Source: Rossellomorea aquimaris (GTDB taxonomy: Bacteria; Bacillota; Bacilli; Bacillales; Bacillaceae_B). Taken from it: a DNA stretch of 64,000 bases. The stretch covers positions 124,001-188,000 of the forward strand of contig NZ_QNRJ01000004.1 in assembly GCF_003315075.1 (NCBI RefSeq), given 5' to 3'. Made by a program: the position numbers and the translations under genes. Shown piece after piece: positions 54,630 to 63,135 of the stretch (its first letter is position 1; every line of letters begins with the position of its first letter). The notes beneath the pieces were generated by a model, which ran no database searches, had not been told where the DNA came from, and saw nothing but the letters and a program-made list of their open reading frames with translations.

Positions 54630-57014
54630 TTAATTGCGTAATGGTTTTCCTTTAACAAGCATGTGCTGCATTCTTTGCTGTGATTTCGGCTGTGCAACAA
54701 GACTCAGGAATGCTTCTCTTTCAAGATCCAACAGGTATTGTTCGTCTACTTCTGTGCCGTATGGAACTTTTCCGCCTGCGATCACATAAGCAAGCTTTTT
54801 CGCAATCATCAGATCATGTTCTGAAATAAAGCCTGATTGGATCATGGATTGAGCTCCAAGAAGAAGGGTTGCATATCCCGGTTCACCCACAACGGGTACT
54901 TTCTTGCGGATCGGAGCTGAGTATCCACCTTCGTACAGGCTCAGTGCAGCCTGCTTTGCATCGTATAACAGATGATCACTGTTGACACTTACTCCATCTG
55001 CTTTATTTAAGAAGTTGTTGTCTCTTGCTTCATCACCAGAAGTGGAAACCTTCGCCATAGCAATCGTTTCGAATACTTTATTGGCTACTTTTTGAAGATC
55101 GAATTCCACTCCATTTGGAAGGTTCGCTAAGTGCTTCATATAAAGCTCTTTGTTTCCGCCTCCTCCAGGTATCAATCCAACACCGACTTCCACTAAGCCC
55201 ATATACGTTTCCATTGAAGCCTGGATGTGTGCCGCAGGTAAGCAGACTTCGCTCCCTCCGCCTAACGTCATGCCGAATGGTGCGGCTACAACTGGTTTCT
55301 TTGAAAATTTGATCTTCATCATCGCCTGCTGGAAGTGTTTGACGACCATATCGATTTCAAAGACGTTGTCATCCTGCGCTTCCATGAGAATCATGGCCAG
55401 GTTCGCTCCAACACAGAAGTTCTTGCCCTGGTTTCCGATGACGAGTCCTTTGTAATTCTTCTCCACTTCATCCACTGCAAAATTGATCATTTGCGTAATA
55501 TCCATTCCAATGGCGTTATTTGGGGAATGGAATTCAAGAAGCGCGATGCCGTCACCGATGTCGATCAGGCTGGCTCCGGAATTCTTTTTGATAAGCTTTC
55601 CTGAGTTCTTCAGCGCCTTTAAGTCAATCGCCTTCGGGTTACGTTCTACAAGTCGATAGTCGCCATTGTGATAGAAGTAACGCTCACCATTTTCTTCTTT
55701 ATAGAATGTGGAGTTGCCTTCTGAAAGCATCGTCTCCACCCACTGTGGTACAGTTCGACCTTCTTCCTTCATACGGGTTACTGATTTCTCAACTCCAATG
55801 GCATCCCACGTTTCAAATGGTCCCATTTCCCATCCGAAGCCCCATTTCATGGCTTGGTCGATGCCCACGATGTCATCTGCAATTTCACCATGCAGCTCGG
55901 CTGAATACGTTAAGACCGGAGACACGATATTCCACAGCAGTGACCCTGCCTGATCTTTTGCATAAACAAGCGATTTGACTTTATTTTTTAAACCTTTTTC
56001 ATTTTTCGCCATTTCAAGAGAAGCGGTTTTCAGCTTTTGACGTGGCTGATAATCCATTGTTTCAGGATTAAGCTCCAGGATCTCTTTTCCTTGTTTCAGA
56101 AAGAATCCCTGTCCGCTCTTGCTTCCGAGCCAGCCATTTTCAAGCATCTTCTGCATGAAGGCCGGTACTTCAAATACCTTCTGCTCTTCACCTTCCACTT
56201 GGTCGTACACATTCTTCGCAACATGGGCGAATGTATCAAGTCCGACCACATCAAGTGTACGGAAAGTGGCACTTTTCGGTCTTCCGATCGTTGGTCCCGT
56301 GATGGAATCAACTTCTCCTACTGAGTAGCCGCCTTTCAACATTTCTTGAACAGTGATGAGCAATCCATACGTTCCGATGCGGTTTGCAATGAAGTTTGGC
56401 GTATCTTTAGCCATCACGACACCCTTACCAAGCATGTCTTCACCAAATGTCTTCATGAAACTGACTACTTCCGGATCCGTCTTCTTCGTTGGAATCACTT
56501 CAAGAAGCTTTAAGTAACGAGGCGGATTGAAGAAATGCGTGCCTAAGAAATTCTTTTGGAAATCTTCGCTTCGTCCTTCTGACATGGCCTCGATTGAAAT
56601 CCCGGATGTATTGGAACTGATGGTGCTACCCGGTTTACGATAGCGCTCCACTTGCTCGAACACTTTCTTCTTGATATCTAAATTCTCGACGACCACTTCA
56701 ATCACCCAGTCACAATCCCCGATATTCTGAAGATCATCCTCGAAGTTACCTGCTGTAATTAGTGAAGCGTTTTGCTTTGATGTCAATGGCGCCGGTTTTT
56801 GTTTGAAGAGCTTTTTTAAAGCGTTTTCACTAAATTGATTACGAAACGCCTTGCTCTCTTCTGTCAATCCCTTTGCTTTATGTTCGTCGGTCAATTCTCT
56901 TGGTACGATATCTAATAACATTGTCGGGATGCCGATATTTGCAAGATGAGCGGCAATTCCTGAACCCATGACTCCTGATCCTAACACTGCGGCTTTCTGA
57001 ATTCTACGAACCAA
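54630..57014 (-). CDS. fadN: 3-hydroxyacyl-CoA dehydrogenase / enoyl-CoA hydratase FadN (YusL)
   Basis: A 794-residue bifunctional beta-oxidation enzyme. The N-terminal NAD-binding motif is VLGSGVMGSGIAAHLANIG at residues 10-28. Dehydrogenase segments FFNPPRYLKLLEVIP and TPNFIANRIG follow. The C-terminal hydratase domain (about 480-700) contains GVGLIPGGGGNKELY. First gene of the fadNAE operon, preceded by a FadR box. Length matches B. subtilis FadN. Confidence 0.95.
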   Translation of the reverse strand: MVRRIQKAAVLGSGVMGSGIAAHLANIGIPTMLLDIVPRELTDEHKAKGLTEESKAFRNQFSENALKKLFKQKPAPLTSKQNASLITAGNFEDDLQNIGDCDWVIEVVVENLDIKKKVFEQVERYRKPGSTISSNTSGISIEAMSEGRSEDFQKNFLGTHFFNPPRYLKLLEVIPTKKTDPEVVSFMKTFGEDMLGKGVVMAKDTPNFIANRIGTYGLLITVQEMLKGGYSVGEVDSITGPTIGRPKSATFRTLDVVGLDTFAHVAKNVYDQVEGEEQKVFEVPAFMQKMLENGWLGSKSGQGFFLKQGKEILELNPETMDYQPRQKLKTASLEMAKNEKGLKNKVKSLVYAKDQAGSLLWNIVSPVLTYSAELHGEIADDIVGIDQAMKWGFGWEMGPFETWDAIGVEKSVTRMKEEGRTVPQWVETMLSEGNSTFYKEENGERYFYHNGDYRLVERNPKAIDLKALKNSGKLIKKNSGASLIDIGDGIALLEFHSPNNAIGMDITQMINFAVDEVEKNYKGLVIGNQGKNFCVGANLAMILMEAQDDNVFEIDMVVKHFQQAMMKIKFSKKPVVAAPFGMTLGGGSEVCLPAAHIQASMETYMGLVEVGVGLIPGGGGNKELYMKHLANLPNGVEFDLQKVANKVFETIAMAKVSTSGDEARDNNFLNKADGVSVNSDHLLYDAKQAALSLYEGGYSAPIRKKVPVVGEPGYATLLLGAQSMIQSGFISEHDLMIAKKLAYVIAGGKVPYGTEVDEQYLLDLEREAFLSLVAQPKSQQRMQHMLVKGKPLRN

Positions 57015-57039
57015 TGGTATTTCCCCCTTTTACACACTT

Positions 57040-57057
57040 TGAATGAATACTCATTCA
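57040..57057. promoter_or_regulatory. FadR operator
   Basis: TGAATGAATACTCATTCA is a near-perfect match to the TetR-type FadR box (TGAATGA-N4-TCATTCA) recorded for Bacillus beta-oxidation genes. It is 26 bases upstream of fadN. Long-chain acyl-CoA should relieve repression. Confidence 0.85.
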
Positions 57058-57380
57058 TTTTTTACTCAAAAAAAAGACTCGAATGAGTTCCTGTTACATC
57101 TAATATATCTGATTTTCTAAAATATCGCAATATTTAAACGGTTAAAAAATCATAAATTCACAAAAAATTCTCTTTTGTTTCCTGAGTAAGTATATAGGCG
57201 TTCGTCCGGATTAACATATTCAAATACACCTGCATTCGTGATAAAAGGTTTTGGAAGAAATTCTTCTCTACTACAATATATGAAACAAGCCGTTCATTTG
57301 CCATCACTTTTTTGAGGGACGGACCTTCTTTTTCATAATTCTATATGGATAAGGGAATCTTAGTAATGGAGGTGTTCGAT

Positions 57381-57518
57381 ATGGCAAAGCATAAGAAAAA
57401 TCCTTCAAAAGCTGGAGTTAGTGCGGCAAGTGTGAAGGGTGACGCTGGACCTACCGTTGATATGGATGGCGGAGGCAAAAGAAACAGTCAAAACAATCAA
57501 TTTAAGAAGCAACCATAG
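57381..57518 (+). CDS. yuzL: YuzL family protein, 45 residues
   Basis: A very short gene of 45 codons: a basic start (MAKHKKNPSKAGVSAASVKG), then DAGPTVDMDGGGKRNSQN and a basic end. The NPSKAG and VKGDAG blocks match the YuzL family conserved next to fadN in Bacillus. GGAGGTG lies 6 bases before the ATG. Function unknown; small basic proteins of this kind are often made in sporulation. Its terminator follows. Confidence 0.85.
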   Translation: MAKHKKNPSKAGVSAASVKGDAGPTVDMDGGGKRNSQNNQFKKQP

Positions 57519-57529
57519 TATGTAAGGAA

Positions 57530-57567
57530 GAAAAGCACCTGATTTTTTTGATTGGGTGCTTTTTTTC
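57530..57567 (+). terminator. Terminator of yuzL
   Basis: AAAGCACCTGAT and ATTGGGTGCTTT arms then T7. Confidence 0.83.
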
Positions 57568-57580
57568 GTGGAGTTGATGT

Positions 57581-57670
57581 GGCCGTTAATTGGTTTTATC
57601 AACCGTTATCCGGATTTATCGACCGTTGTTTCATTTTTTTAACCGACATTTCAATATATCGACCGTTCGT
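57581..57670. repeat. Tandem degenerate 20-bp repeats (five units)
   Basis: The heptamer RRCCGTT begins at 57581, 57601, 57621 and 57661, and AACCGAC at 57641: an exact 20-base period. Units 1, 2 and 4 end in TTATC or ATATC. The rest of 57519-57890 is AT-rich with no gene. Confidence 0.8.
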
Positions 57671-57861
57671 CAAAATTCGCTCTACACTCACACTCTAACA
57701 TCCCCAACAACCCTCCCCAATCTTTTCCCCACCCATACAAAAATTAACTTTGCCTTGTCCCCACTTTTACAGTAAACTAAGAATATAAATTTGAAGTTGT
57801 CAGACCTCCTACTTTATCAACATCACCTAAGGTAGCTCGTCTGTTTTTTAAAGTACTGTAA

Positions 57862-57875
57862 TGATAACGTTTACA
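57862..57875. promoter_or_regulatory. Possible cre (CcpA) site
   Basis: TGATAACGTTTACA; read on the minus strand it matches 14 of 15 positions of WTGNAANCGNWNNCW. It is 18 bases before the YczE-like start. Confidence 0.4.
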
Positions 57876-57892
57876 GAGAAGGAGACTATTTA

Positions 57893-58519
57893 ATGAAGCG
57901 CAGACTTATGTTTTTTACAATTGGACTTTTTATTTTGACGATGGGGGTTGCCTTGATTATTAAATCCGGTTTGGGTGCCTCTGCCTGGGATGCCCTGGCC
58001 GTTGGGGAATCGAATATGTTTGGGATTACGGTGGGAACCGCTGTTTTCATAAATGGGATTGTATTGATCGGACTTAATGCTCTTATTATGAAGAAGAAGC
58101 CTGATGTACTGGCTGCGGGAAGTATTCTTGTGATCGGTCTTTTGATTGATTTTTGGTTACTGGTTGTCTTTACTAATTATGCCCCTGAGATGCCGATGAA
58201 TCAGGTGTTTACCCTTGCTTCAGGGATTTTGACAATGGGAATCGGGATTGCGATTTACTTACAGGCCAAATTCCCGGCAAGCCCGATGGATACACTTATG
58301 GTGGCCATCCATACGCGTTTCGGGTTAAATCTTCGTAATTCCCGTATCATCAGTGAAGGATTTGCTCTGTCACTGGCATTCCTGTTTAAGGGTGATATTG
58401 GAATCGGCACAATCATTGTCACGCTCCTATTAGGATTCGTGGTTCAATATAGCTTCCCGATCTTCGAACAGCTCTTTGAAAGAAAATCAATGGGTAAAGC
58501 AGCCGTTCCTGCTGATTAA
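57893..58519 (+). CDS. YczE/YyaS/YitT-family membrane protein
   Basis: A 208-residue membrane protein with five helices. The N-terminal LIIKSGLGASAWDALAVG is the conserved family block near residues 21-38, and KFPASPMDTLMVAIH near 124 is its repeat. YczE is needed for surfactin production in B. subtilis, but most members are uncharacterised. GAAGGAGA precedes the ATG. A cre-like site overlaps the region just upstream. Confidence 0.84.
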   Translation: MKRRLMFFTIGLFILTMGVALIIKSGLGASAWDALAVGESNMFGITVGTAVFINGIVLIGLNALIMKKKPDVLAAGSILVIGLLIDFWLLVVFTNYAPEMPMNQVFTLASGILTMGIGIAIYLQAKFPASPMDTLMVAIHTRFGLNLRNSRIISEGFALSLAFLFKGDIGIGTIIVTLLLGFVVQYSFPIFEQLFERKSMGKAAVPAD

Positions 58520-58524
58520 TCAAT

Positions 58525-58562
58525 TAAAAAAGCAATCTTCCTAGTGGGAGATTGCTTTTTAT
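58525..58562 (+). terminator. Terminator of YczE-like gene
   Basis: AAAAAGCAATCT and AGATTGCTTTTT arms. Confidence 0.85.
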
Positions 58563-58612
58563 TTTGTGTCATCCTGAATGAGGGGACTCGTGCCAGGCTC
58601 CAATTGCTCTGT

Positions 58613-60076
58613 TTACGTGGAACTTAATCCCCCTTTAGAATTCAAGAGCTCATTGATACGCTTTCTCTGACTCTTATTTGCAAGCACATAGAGTGTATCG
58701 CCCGCATTGATGACGGTATCTCCCATTGGGGTGATAAGTTCATTGTTTCGGATAACGGCTGAAATCAATGTTTTCTCGGGGAGACTGATGTCCTTGATCG
58801 CCTTGTTTGTAATATAGGCATCGTCGTTAATGAGAATTTCGAGCATTTCATTGTTTGTTTTACCAATTGAAACGAGTTCTATGCTGTGAGCGATAGGGGG
58901 TCTTTCTTCTCCGGCAAGCTTAAGGTAGTTGGCTAAAGGTGATATCGTCGTTCCTTGAATCAGGGCGGATAGAAGAACAACGAAAAACACGACGTTGAAG
59001 ATGACTTCATTGTTTTCGATATTGGCTACCATTGGATACGTTGCCAATACGATGGGTACCGCGCCTTTCAAACCGGCCCATGAGATGAAGAACTTTTCTT
59101 TAACCGTGAAGTTCTTTGCCAGGGCTAGGCTTAAATAGACTCCCAGTGGTCGCGCTACTACAATCAATAGAATCGAGAGAACAATACCTTGCCACGCAAT
59201 GCTTGGCAAATGCTGAGGGAATACCAACAAGCCCAGGAGGATAAACATGACGATTTGCATCATCCAGGCAAATCCTTCATTAAAGCGGACAATCGAATGA
59301 CGATAGGTCAATTCCTGATTTCCGACTACGATCGCCATGATATAGACAGCTAATAGACCGCTCGCTTCCAGTATGCTCGTAAAGGCGTAAGTAAAGATAG
59401 CCAGTGAAATGGACAGAACCGGGTATAATCCGGATGAATCGAGATTGATGCGATTGATGATCCACACAGATGCCCATCCAAGCGCCAGTCCAAGTACCAG
59501 CCCCATACCCATTTGCCAAAAAAAGCTTAAAATCAAGGTAGCAGGATTTAATCCTGGAAATTGGATCAATTGCAAAAAAGCTACCGTCAAAAAGATTGCC
59601 ATTGGGTCGTTACTGCCTGATTCTGCTTCCAGTGTAGAAGAGATTTTCGGTTTGATGTTTTTGTTCCCTAAAACGGAGAAAACCGCTGCAGCGTCCGTTG
59701 AACCAACGATTGCCCCAAATAACATCCCTTCCAGCCAGCTCACATCCAGGATGAACTTTGCTGCCACCCCAATCGAAAGTGTGGTCACAATGACTCCAAT
59801 GGTTGCCAGTGATAATGAAGGTTTATAGACACTTTTCACATTGCTCCATTTCGTTTGAAGTCCACCTTCAAACAGGATGATGATCAAAGCAAGTGTTCCG
59901 ATGAATTGTGTCATTGGAGCATTATCGAAGAAGAAATATGTATTTAATACCATTCCAACGATGATAAATAAAATAAGTGAGGGGACGCCTAATCGTGTGG
60001 AGAACTTAGCGGTTACAACACCGACTAAAAGCAAGAGGCCAAGCAGTAAAGTCAAGTTATCAATGGTGATGTCCAT
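58613..60076 (-). CDS. CPA-type potassium/sodium:proton antiporter with TrkA-C domain (NhaP2-like)
   Basis: A 487-residue monovalent cation/proton antiporter. About 12 helices occupy residues 1-390, with the ion-binding GSTDAAAVFSVLG near 145 and SGSNDPMAIFLTVAFL near 175. The C-terminal 80 residues form a TrkA-C (RCK_C) ligand-binding domain (DISLPEKTLISAVIRNNELI). K+/H+ exchange is likely from the family but not proven. GAGGCGA precedes the ATG at 60076. Confidence 0.88.
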   Translation of the reverse strand: MDITIDNLTLLLGLLLLVGVVTAKFSTRLGVPSLILFIIVGMVLNTYFFFDNAPMTQFIGTLALIIILFEGGLQTKWSNVKSVYKPSLSLATIGVIVTTLSIGVAAKFILDVSWLEGMLFGAIVGSTDAAAVFSVLGNKNIKPKISSTLEAESGSNDPMAIFLTVAFLQLIQFPGLNPATLILSFFWQMGMGLVLGLALGWASVWIINRINLDSSGLYPVLSISLAIFTYAFTSILEASGLLAVYIMAIVVGNQELTYRHSIVRFNEGFAWMMQIVMFILLGLLVFPQHLPSIAWQGIVLSILLIVVARPLGVYLSLALAKNFTVKEKFFISWAGLKGAVPIVLATYPMVANIENNEVIFNVVFFVVLLSALIQGTTISPLANYLKLAGEERPPIAHSIELVSIGKTNNEMLEILINDDAYITNKAIKDISLPEKTLISAVIRNNELITPMGDTVINAGDTLYVLANKSQRKRINELLNSKGGLSST

Positions 60077-60113
60077 TTTATCGCCTCTTATCTCATGAAG
60101 ATTATTCCCTTTT

Positions 60114-60142
60114 ATTATATAATATTGTGAATTACGTAACAA
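60114..60142 (-). promoter_or_regulatory. Sigma-A promoter of the antiporter gene
   Basis: On the minus strand TTGTTA, 17 bases, TATAAT. A Rex-like sequence (TTGTGAATTACGTAACAA on the + strand, 12 of 14 positions) overlaps its spacer and -35. Confidence 0.72.
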
Positions 60143-60237
60143 TTAAAAAGCCTTGCTGCGCCTATTATCGAAACATCTGTAAGTATAAACGCATGAACTC
60201 CCTTTCTCTCAACTTCTGTTCGGAAAGGGAGCGAGAC

Positions 60238-60753
60238 TCAACCATTCCTCTTTTTTCTGCTTAAGGTTTTACCCATGATGATATATTCATGGGGGACATT
60301 CGGAAAGAATCCATCACGAAGGATTTTCCAGTCTTGGGAATGATAAAAGTCGATGGCTGATTGATTATCCTTGCGGGTCGTAAGAAGTGCTCTTTCCTCT
60401 CTTCTATTCTGCAATAATATTCCCATCAGTCGTTTAGCCATACCTTTTCCTCTGTAAGCGGGATGAACGCCAAGTTCGACCAGCTCCATGCAATTCTCCA
60501 TCCATTCACGATCCCGCTGTAAATGACGGGACAAGAGCTCGTGGTAATATTGCCCTTTTTCAGAGGAATATCCATACACATACCCAACGACTTCCTCACC
60601 CACAATAGCGAGATATCCTTCAAAATGCGGGTACGTAGAATGACGCTTAAACTGTTGCTCCATGCCGGCAGGATCCACCTCAAAGAGCTGACAATAAAGC
60701 TTGATCATTTTCTTGAAATACTTTCCTTCCACGTGAAACGGGACAATTTTCAT
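60238..60753 (-). CDS. GNAT-family N-acetyltransferase
   Basis: A 171-residue GNAT protein. The acetyl-CoA site is in ELGVHPAYRGKGMAKRLMGI near residues 105-124 (R/QxxGxG/A type RGKGMA). The C-terminus has DFYHSQDWKI. Acceptor substrate is unknown. ATG at 60753 lies after an AGGAGGT-like site. A long stem (CTCCCTTTC / GAAAGGGAG) without T-run follows the gene at about 60192-60231. Confidence 0.85.
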   Translation of the reverse strand: MKIVPFHVEGKYFKKMIKLYCQLFEVDPAGMEQQFKRHSTYPHFEGYLAIVGEEVVGYVYGYSSEKGQYYHELLSRHLQRDREWMENCMELVELGVHPAYRGKGMAKRLMGILLQNRREERALLTTRKDNQSAIDFYHSQDWKILRDGFFPNVPHEYIIMGKTLSRKKRNG

Positions 60754-60792
60754 TGTTCCCTAACCTCCTTCCCATGATGACGAATATACAAA

Positions 60793-60826
60793 TAAGACTC
60801 CATGAACATCCATAGAGTCTTATTAC
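60793..60826 (-). terminator. Weak terminator-like hairpin after proline dehydrogenase
   Basis: AAGACTCTATG and CATGGAGTCTT arms; only a short T-rich tail. Confidence 0.5.
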
Positions 60827-60838
60827 TATCTATTATCA

Positions 60839-61756
60839 TTATTTCTTCATGACCCCTTTTAGAACAAAGGCGACATTGGCCGGTCTTTCAGCCAGTCTTC
60901 TCATGAAGTAACCGTACCAGTCCGTACCATATGGGACGTAAACCCGCATTTTGTAGCCTTCTTTGACCAGCTCATGCTGGCGTTCCACACGGATACCGAA
61001 AAGCATTTGAAACTCGAATTGATCACGCGGGATCTTATATTCTTCCACGAGCCTCTTCGTATATTCGATCATCTCATCATCATGGGTGGCGATAGCCGTA
61101 TAATTCCCATTTAACAGATGAGTTTTAATGATTTTTTTGAAATTATCGTCAACATCCTTCTTATCGGGAAACGCAACTTCAGGTGACTCTTTGTAAGCCC
61201 CTTTCACAAGACGCAGATTGGGGGAATACGCATTCAAATCATCGATATCCTTTTCTGTTCTATATAAATAGGCTTGAATGACCGTGCCGATATTATCATA
61301 TTCGGACTTCAGCCGCGTAAAGATATCAATCGTCTTTCCACAACGGGAGTAGTCTTCCATATCAATGGTCACAAATACGTTCTGTTTAGTTGCTTCATCA
61401 AGAATCAATCTCATATTCTTCATGACAACCTCTTCAGAAATATCCAGTCCCATTGAAGTCATTTTAAGGGATAGTTGAGATTTAAGGTTCTCTCTCCCGA
61501 TCGCACGAATCGCCTCTACGCATTCAAGGGCCATTTCGTTTGCTTCACGCTCATTGTCCACAAACTCACCCAAATAGTCGATTGTTACAACAAGATTCTG
61601 ACTATTCAGCTCGCGAATAACCTCAACTGCCTGCAGGATGGAAGACCCTGCAACGAATCGACCGGCACCAAAGCGCAGGCCATATTTCTTAGCAAGTTTT
61701 GTCATCGGCTTATTTTTTGAAAGGAATAAAAAGAAATTACGCATTGCTTGCTCCAT
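60839..61756 (-). CDS. yusM: Proline dehydrogenase (YusM-like)
   Basis: A 305-residue FAD-dependent proline dehydrogenase converting proline to pyrroline-5-carboxylate. Barrel motifs include TIDYLGEFVDN, VTIDMEDY, LRLVKGAYKE, IATHDDEMIEY, and the C-terminal VYVPYGTDWYGYFMRRLAERPAN (key RRLAERP) that contacts FAD and proline. No pyrroline-5-carboxylate dehydrogenase is adjacent. AGGGGG precedes the ATG at 61756. A perfect cre consensus lies 37 bases upstream. Confidence 0.94.
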   Translation of the reverse strand: MEQAMRNFFLFLSKNKPMTKLAKKYGLRFGAGRFVAGSSILQAVEVIRELNSQNLVVTIDYLGEFVDNEREANEMALECVEAIRAIGRENLKSQLSLKMTSMGLDISEEVVMKNMRLILDEATKQNVFVTIDMEDYSRCGKTIDIFTRLKSEYDNIGTVIQAYLYRTEKDIDDLNAYSPNLRLVKGAYKESPEVAFPDKKDVDDNFKKIIKTHLLNGNYTAIATHDDEMIEYTKRLVEEYKIPRDQFEFQMLFGIRVERQHELVKEGYKMRVYVPYGTDWYGYFMRRLAERPANVAFVLKGVMKK

Positions 61757-61792
61757 GTTGCTTACCCCCTGAAAAAACATATATACCATACT

Positions 61793-61808
61793 ATGAAACC
61801 GTTTTCTT
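61793..61808. promoter_or_regulatory. cre (CcpA) site upstream of proline dehydrogenase
   Basis: ATGAAACCGTTTTCTT satisfies every position of WTGNAANCGNWNNCW and sits between the promoter region and start of the gene. The rest of 61757-62070 is AT-rich with no other assignable element; a CATACAAA at about 62026 resembles a sigma-E or sigma-K -10 for the coat genes but no -35 was found. Confidence 0.7.
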
Positions 61809-62070
61809 TATTGCTAAAAAAGAGAAGGTTCATACGTAGTATATCTACCAATATTTTATCACCTTTTAAACGTTTTGAATATACTTTCAATACTTTCTTA
61901 GTAGAATATTATCGAAATTTGTAAATACGTGAATAAGACTGTTGAATAGTAGGAAAAATAACCTTTGCCCTATGATGATAGAACTTTCTTAACGGGTCGT
62001 ATACAGGGTGAAATTACCTATCGATCATACAAAGAAAGGGTATTTAAAGATTGAAAAGGAGGAAAAGAAA

Positions 62071-62334
62071 ATGCAACAACAACCTCAACAAGGAAGCCAG
62101 CCCCAAGCCTATACGGAACCACCGCAGATGCTTACAACGAAAGATTCTTTATATTTAAATGACATGCTTGCTTGGAACCTTAATGCCATGAAGAAGTGCC
62201 ATTTTGCAGCAGCTCACTGTCAGGATACCGAGATTAAAGCTGAGTTGGATAAATGCGGCCAGATGCACCAACGTCACTATCAACAACTTTTAGCACATTT
62301 GAATACGACTAACCAAAACCAAAACATGATGTAG
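62071..62334 (+). CDS. CotF-like spore coat protein, short
   Basis: An 87-residue protein. A Gln/Pro-rich leader of about 25 residues is followed by a CotF-like helical domain (TTKDSLYLNDMLAWNLNAMK, then CGQMHQRHYQQLLAHL). It likely locates to the spore coat. AAAGGAGG precedes the ATG at 62071; the longer ORF from 62008 is not supported. It is 16 bases upstream of the next coat gene, and the position matches B. subtilis yusN. Confidence 0.82.
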   Translation: MQQQPQQGSQPQAYTEPPQMLTTKDSLYLNDMLAWNLNAMKKCHFAAAHCQDTEIKAELDKCGQMHQRHYQQLLAHLNTTNQNQNMM

Positions 62335-62350
62335 AAAGGAGTCCTCTTAC

Positions 62351-62698
62351 ATGAATCAGCAGAATCAGCAAAACATCCAGAACCCGCAATCACAAGTACC
62401 CGAAACACCACAGATGAATGATCGAGACTTTATCACGGATGTGCTGTCTCACGAGAAATACATGACTGCTTCTTATTGTACAGCTCTGAACGAAGCGAGC
62501 CATCAAGCGCTATACCAGGATCTACTCACGATTTTTAATGAAACACAAAATGCTCAACGCGAGCTATACAATGAAATGTTCCGCAAAGGCTGGTATAAGC
62601 TTGAGGCGGCCGACAGTCAAAAGATTCAACAATCCTATCAGCAGCACCAGCAGTACTCTTCTCAATTCCCTTATGGATATGGCGGTCAGGTTCAATAA
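62351..62698 (+). CDS. CotF-family spore coat protein
   Basis: A 115-residue protein with a Gln/Asn-rich leader, a central CotF domain (MNDRDFITDVLSHEKYMTAS, then LLTIFNETQNAQRELYNEMF) and a Gln/Tyr/Gly-rich tail. Forms a two-gene spore coat operon with the preceding gene. AAAGGAG lies upstream of the ATG. Confidence 0.86.
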   Translation: MNQQNQQNIQNPQSQVPETPQMNDRDFITDVLSHEKYMTASYCTALNEASHQALYQDLLTIFNETQNAQRELYNEMFRKGWYKLEAADSQKIQQSYQQHQQYSSQFPYGYGGQVQ

Positions 62699-62709
62699 TT
62701 GGCCAATTG

Positions 62710-62738
62710 GAGGCAGACTTGGGTCTGCCTTTTTTTAT
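62710..62738 (+). terminator. Terminator of coat operon
   Basis: AGGCAGAC and GTCTGCCT arms with T7. Confidence 0.85.
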
Positions 62739-62790
62739 TTCACAAACTCGCTTAAAGTCACCCTCTGCCTCCCCGTCTTAGACAAATCCA

Positions 62791-62828
62791 ATAAAAAAAG
62801 CACCCTCTCAAACAAAAAAGGGCACTTT
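62791..62828 (-). terminator. Terminator of yusU
   Basis: AAGTGCCC and GGGTGCTT arms with T7 on the minus strand. Confidence 0.75.
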
Positions 62829-62843
62829 TCACATTAAAAACTT

Positions 62844-63107
62844 TTACTCTTCATTCTTTTTCCCATTCATTTCCGCGCGATGGGCTTCATTCATTTCTTT
62901 GATCTCGCCGACGATCCGTTTCATCTCATCCTTGCCTTCAGGATATAACGAATTCCAATGCTTCACGAGTGCAGGCATATTTTTCGCAATGAATGAGTAA
63001 AGAGCGTATCGGGTGACCATTTCTTTCTTGTCCGAATCGGCCTCACCTACCAAGAGCTCAGTGTACTTTTCGATCAATGCATCAAATTGTTCGGGAAATT
63101 CTTTCAT
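62844..63107 (-). CDS. YusU-like DUF2573 protein
   Basis: An 87-residue helical, charged cytosolic protein (FDALIEKYTELLVGE, RYALYSFIAKNMPALVKHW). It resembles DUF2573 proteins such as B. subtilis YusU, which also lie beside the yusV ATPase gene. Function unknown. AAGGAGG-type site lies just before the ATG. It follows the ferric reductase gene by 28 bases. Confidence 0.78.
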   Translation of the reverse strand: MKEFPEQFDALIEKYTELLVGEADSDKKEMVTRYALYSFIAKNMPALVKHWNSLYPEGKDEMKRIVGEIKEMNEAHRAEMNGKKNEE

Positions 63108-63135
63108 TATCTTAAACCTCCTTGTGAATATTGAA

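Noticed and set aside
57405-57602. 65-codon minus strand ORF over yuzL
   Set aside because: Antisense shadow of the YuzL gene and its terminator, with no ribosome site.
57581-57670. CRISPR-like repeat array
   Set aside because: The units are contiguous 20-bp degenerate repeats with no unique spacers, and no cas gene is in the window.
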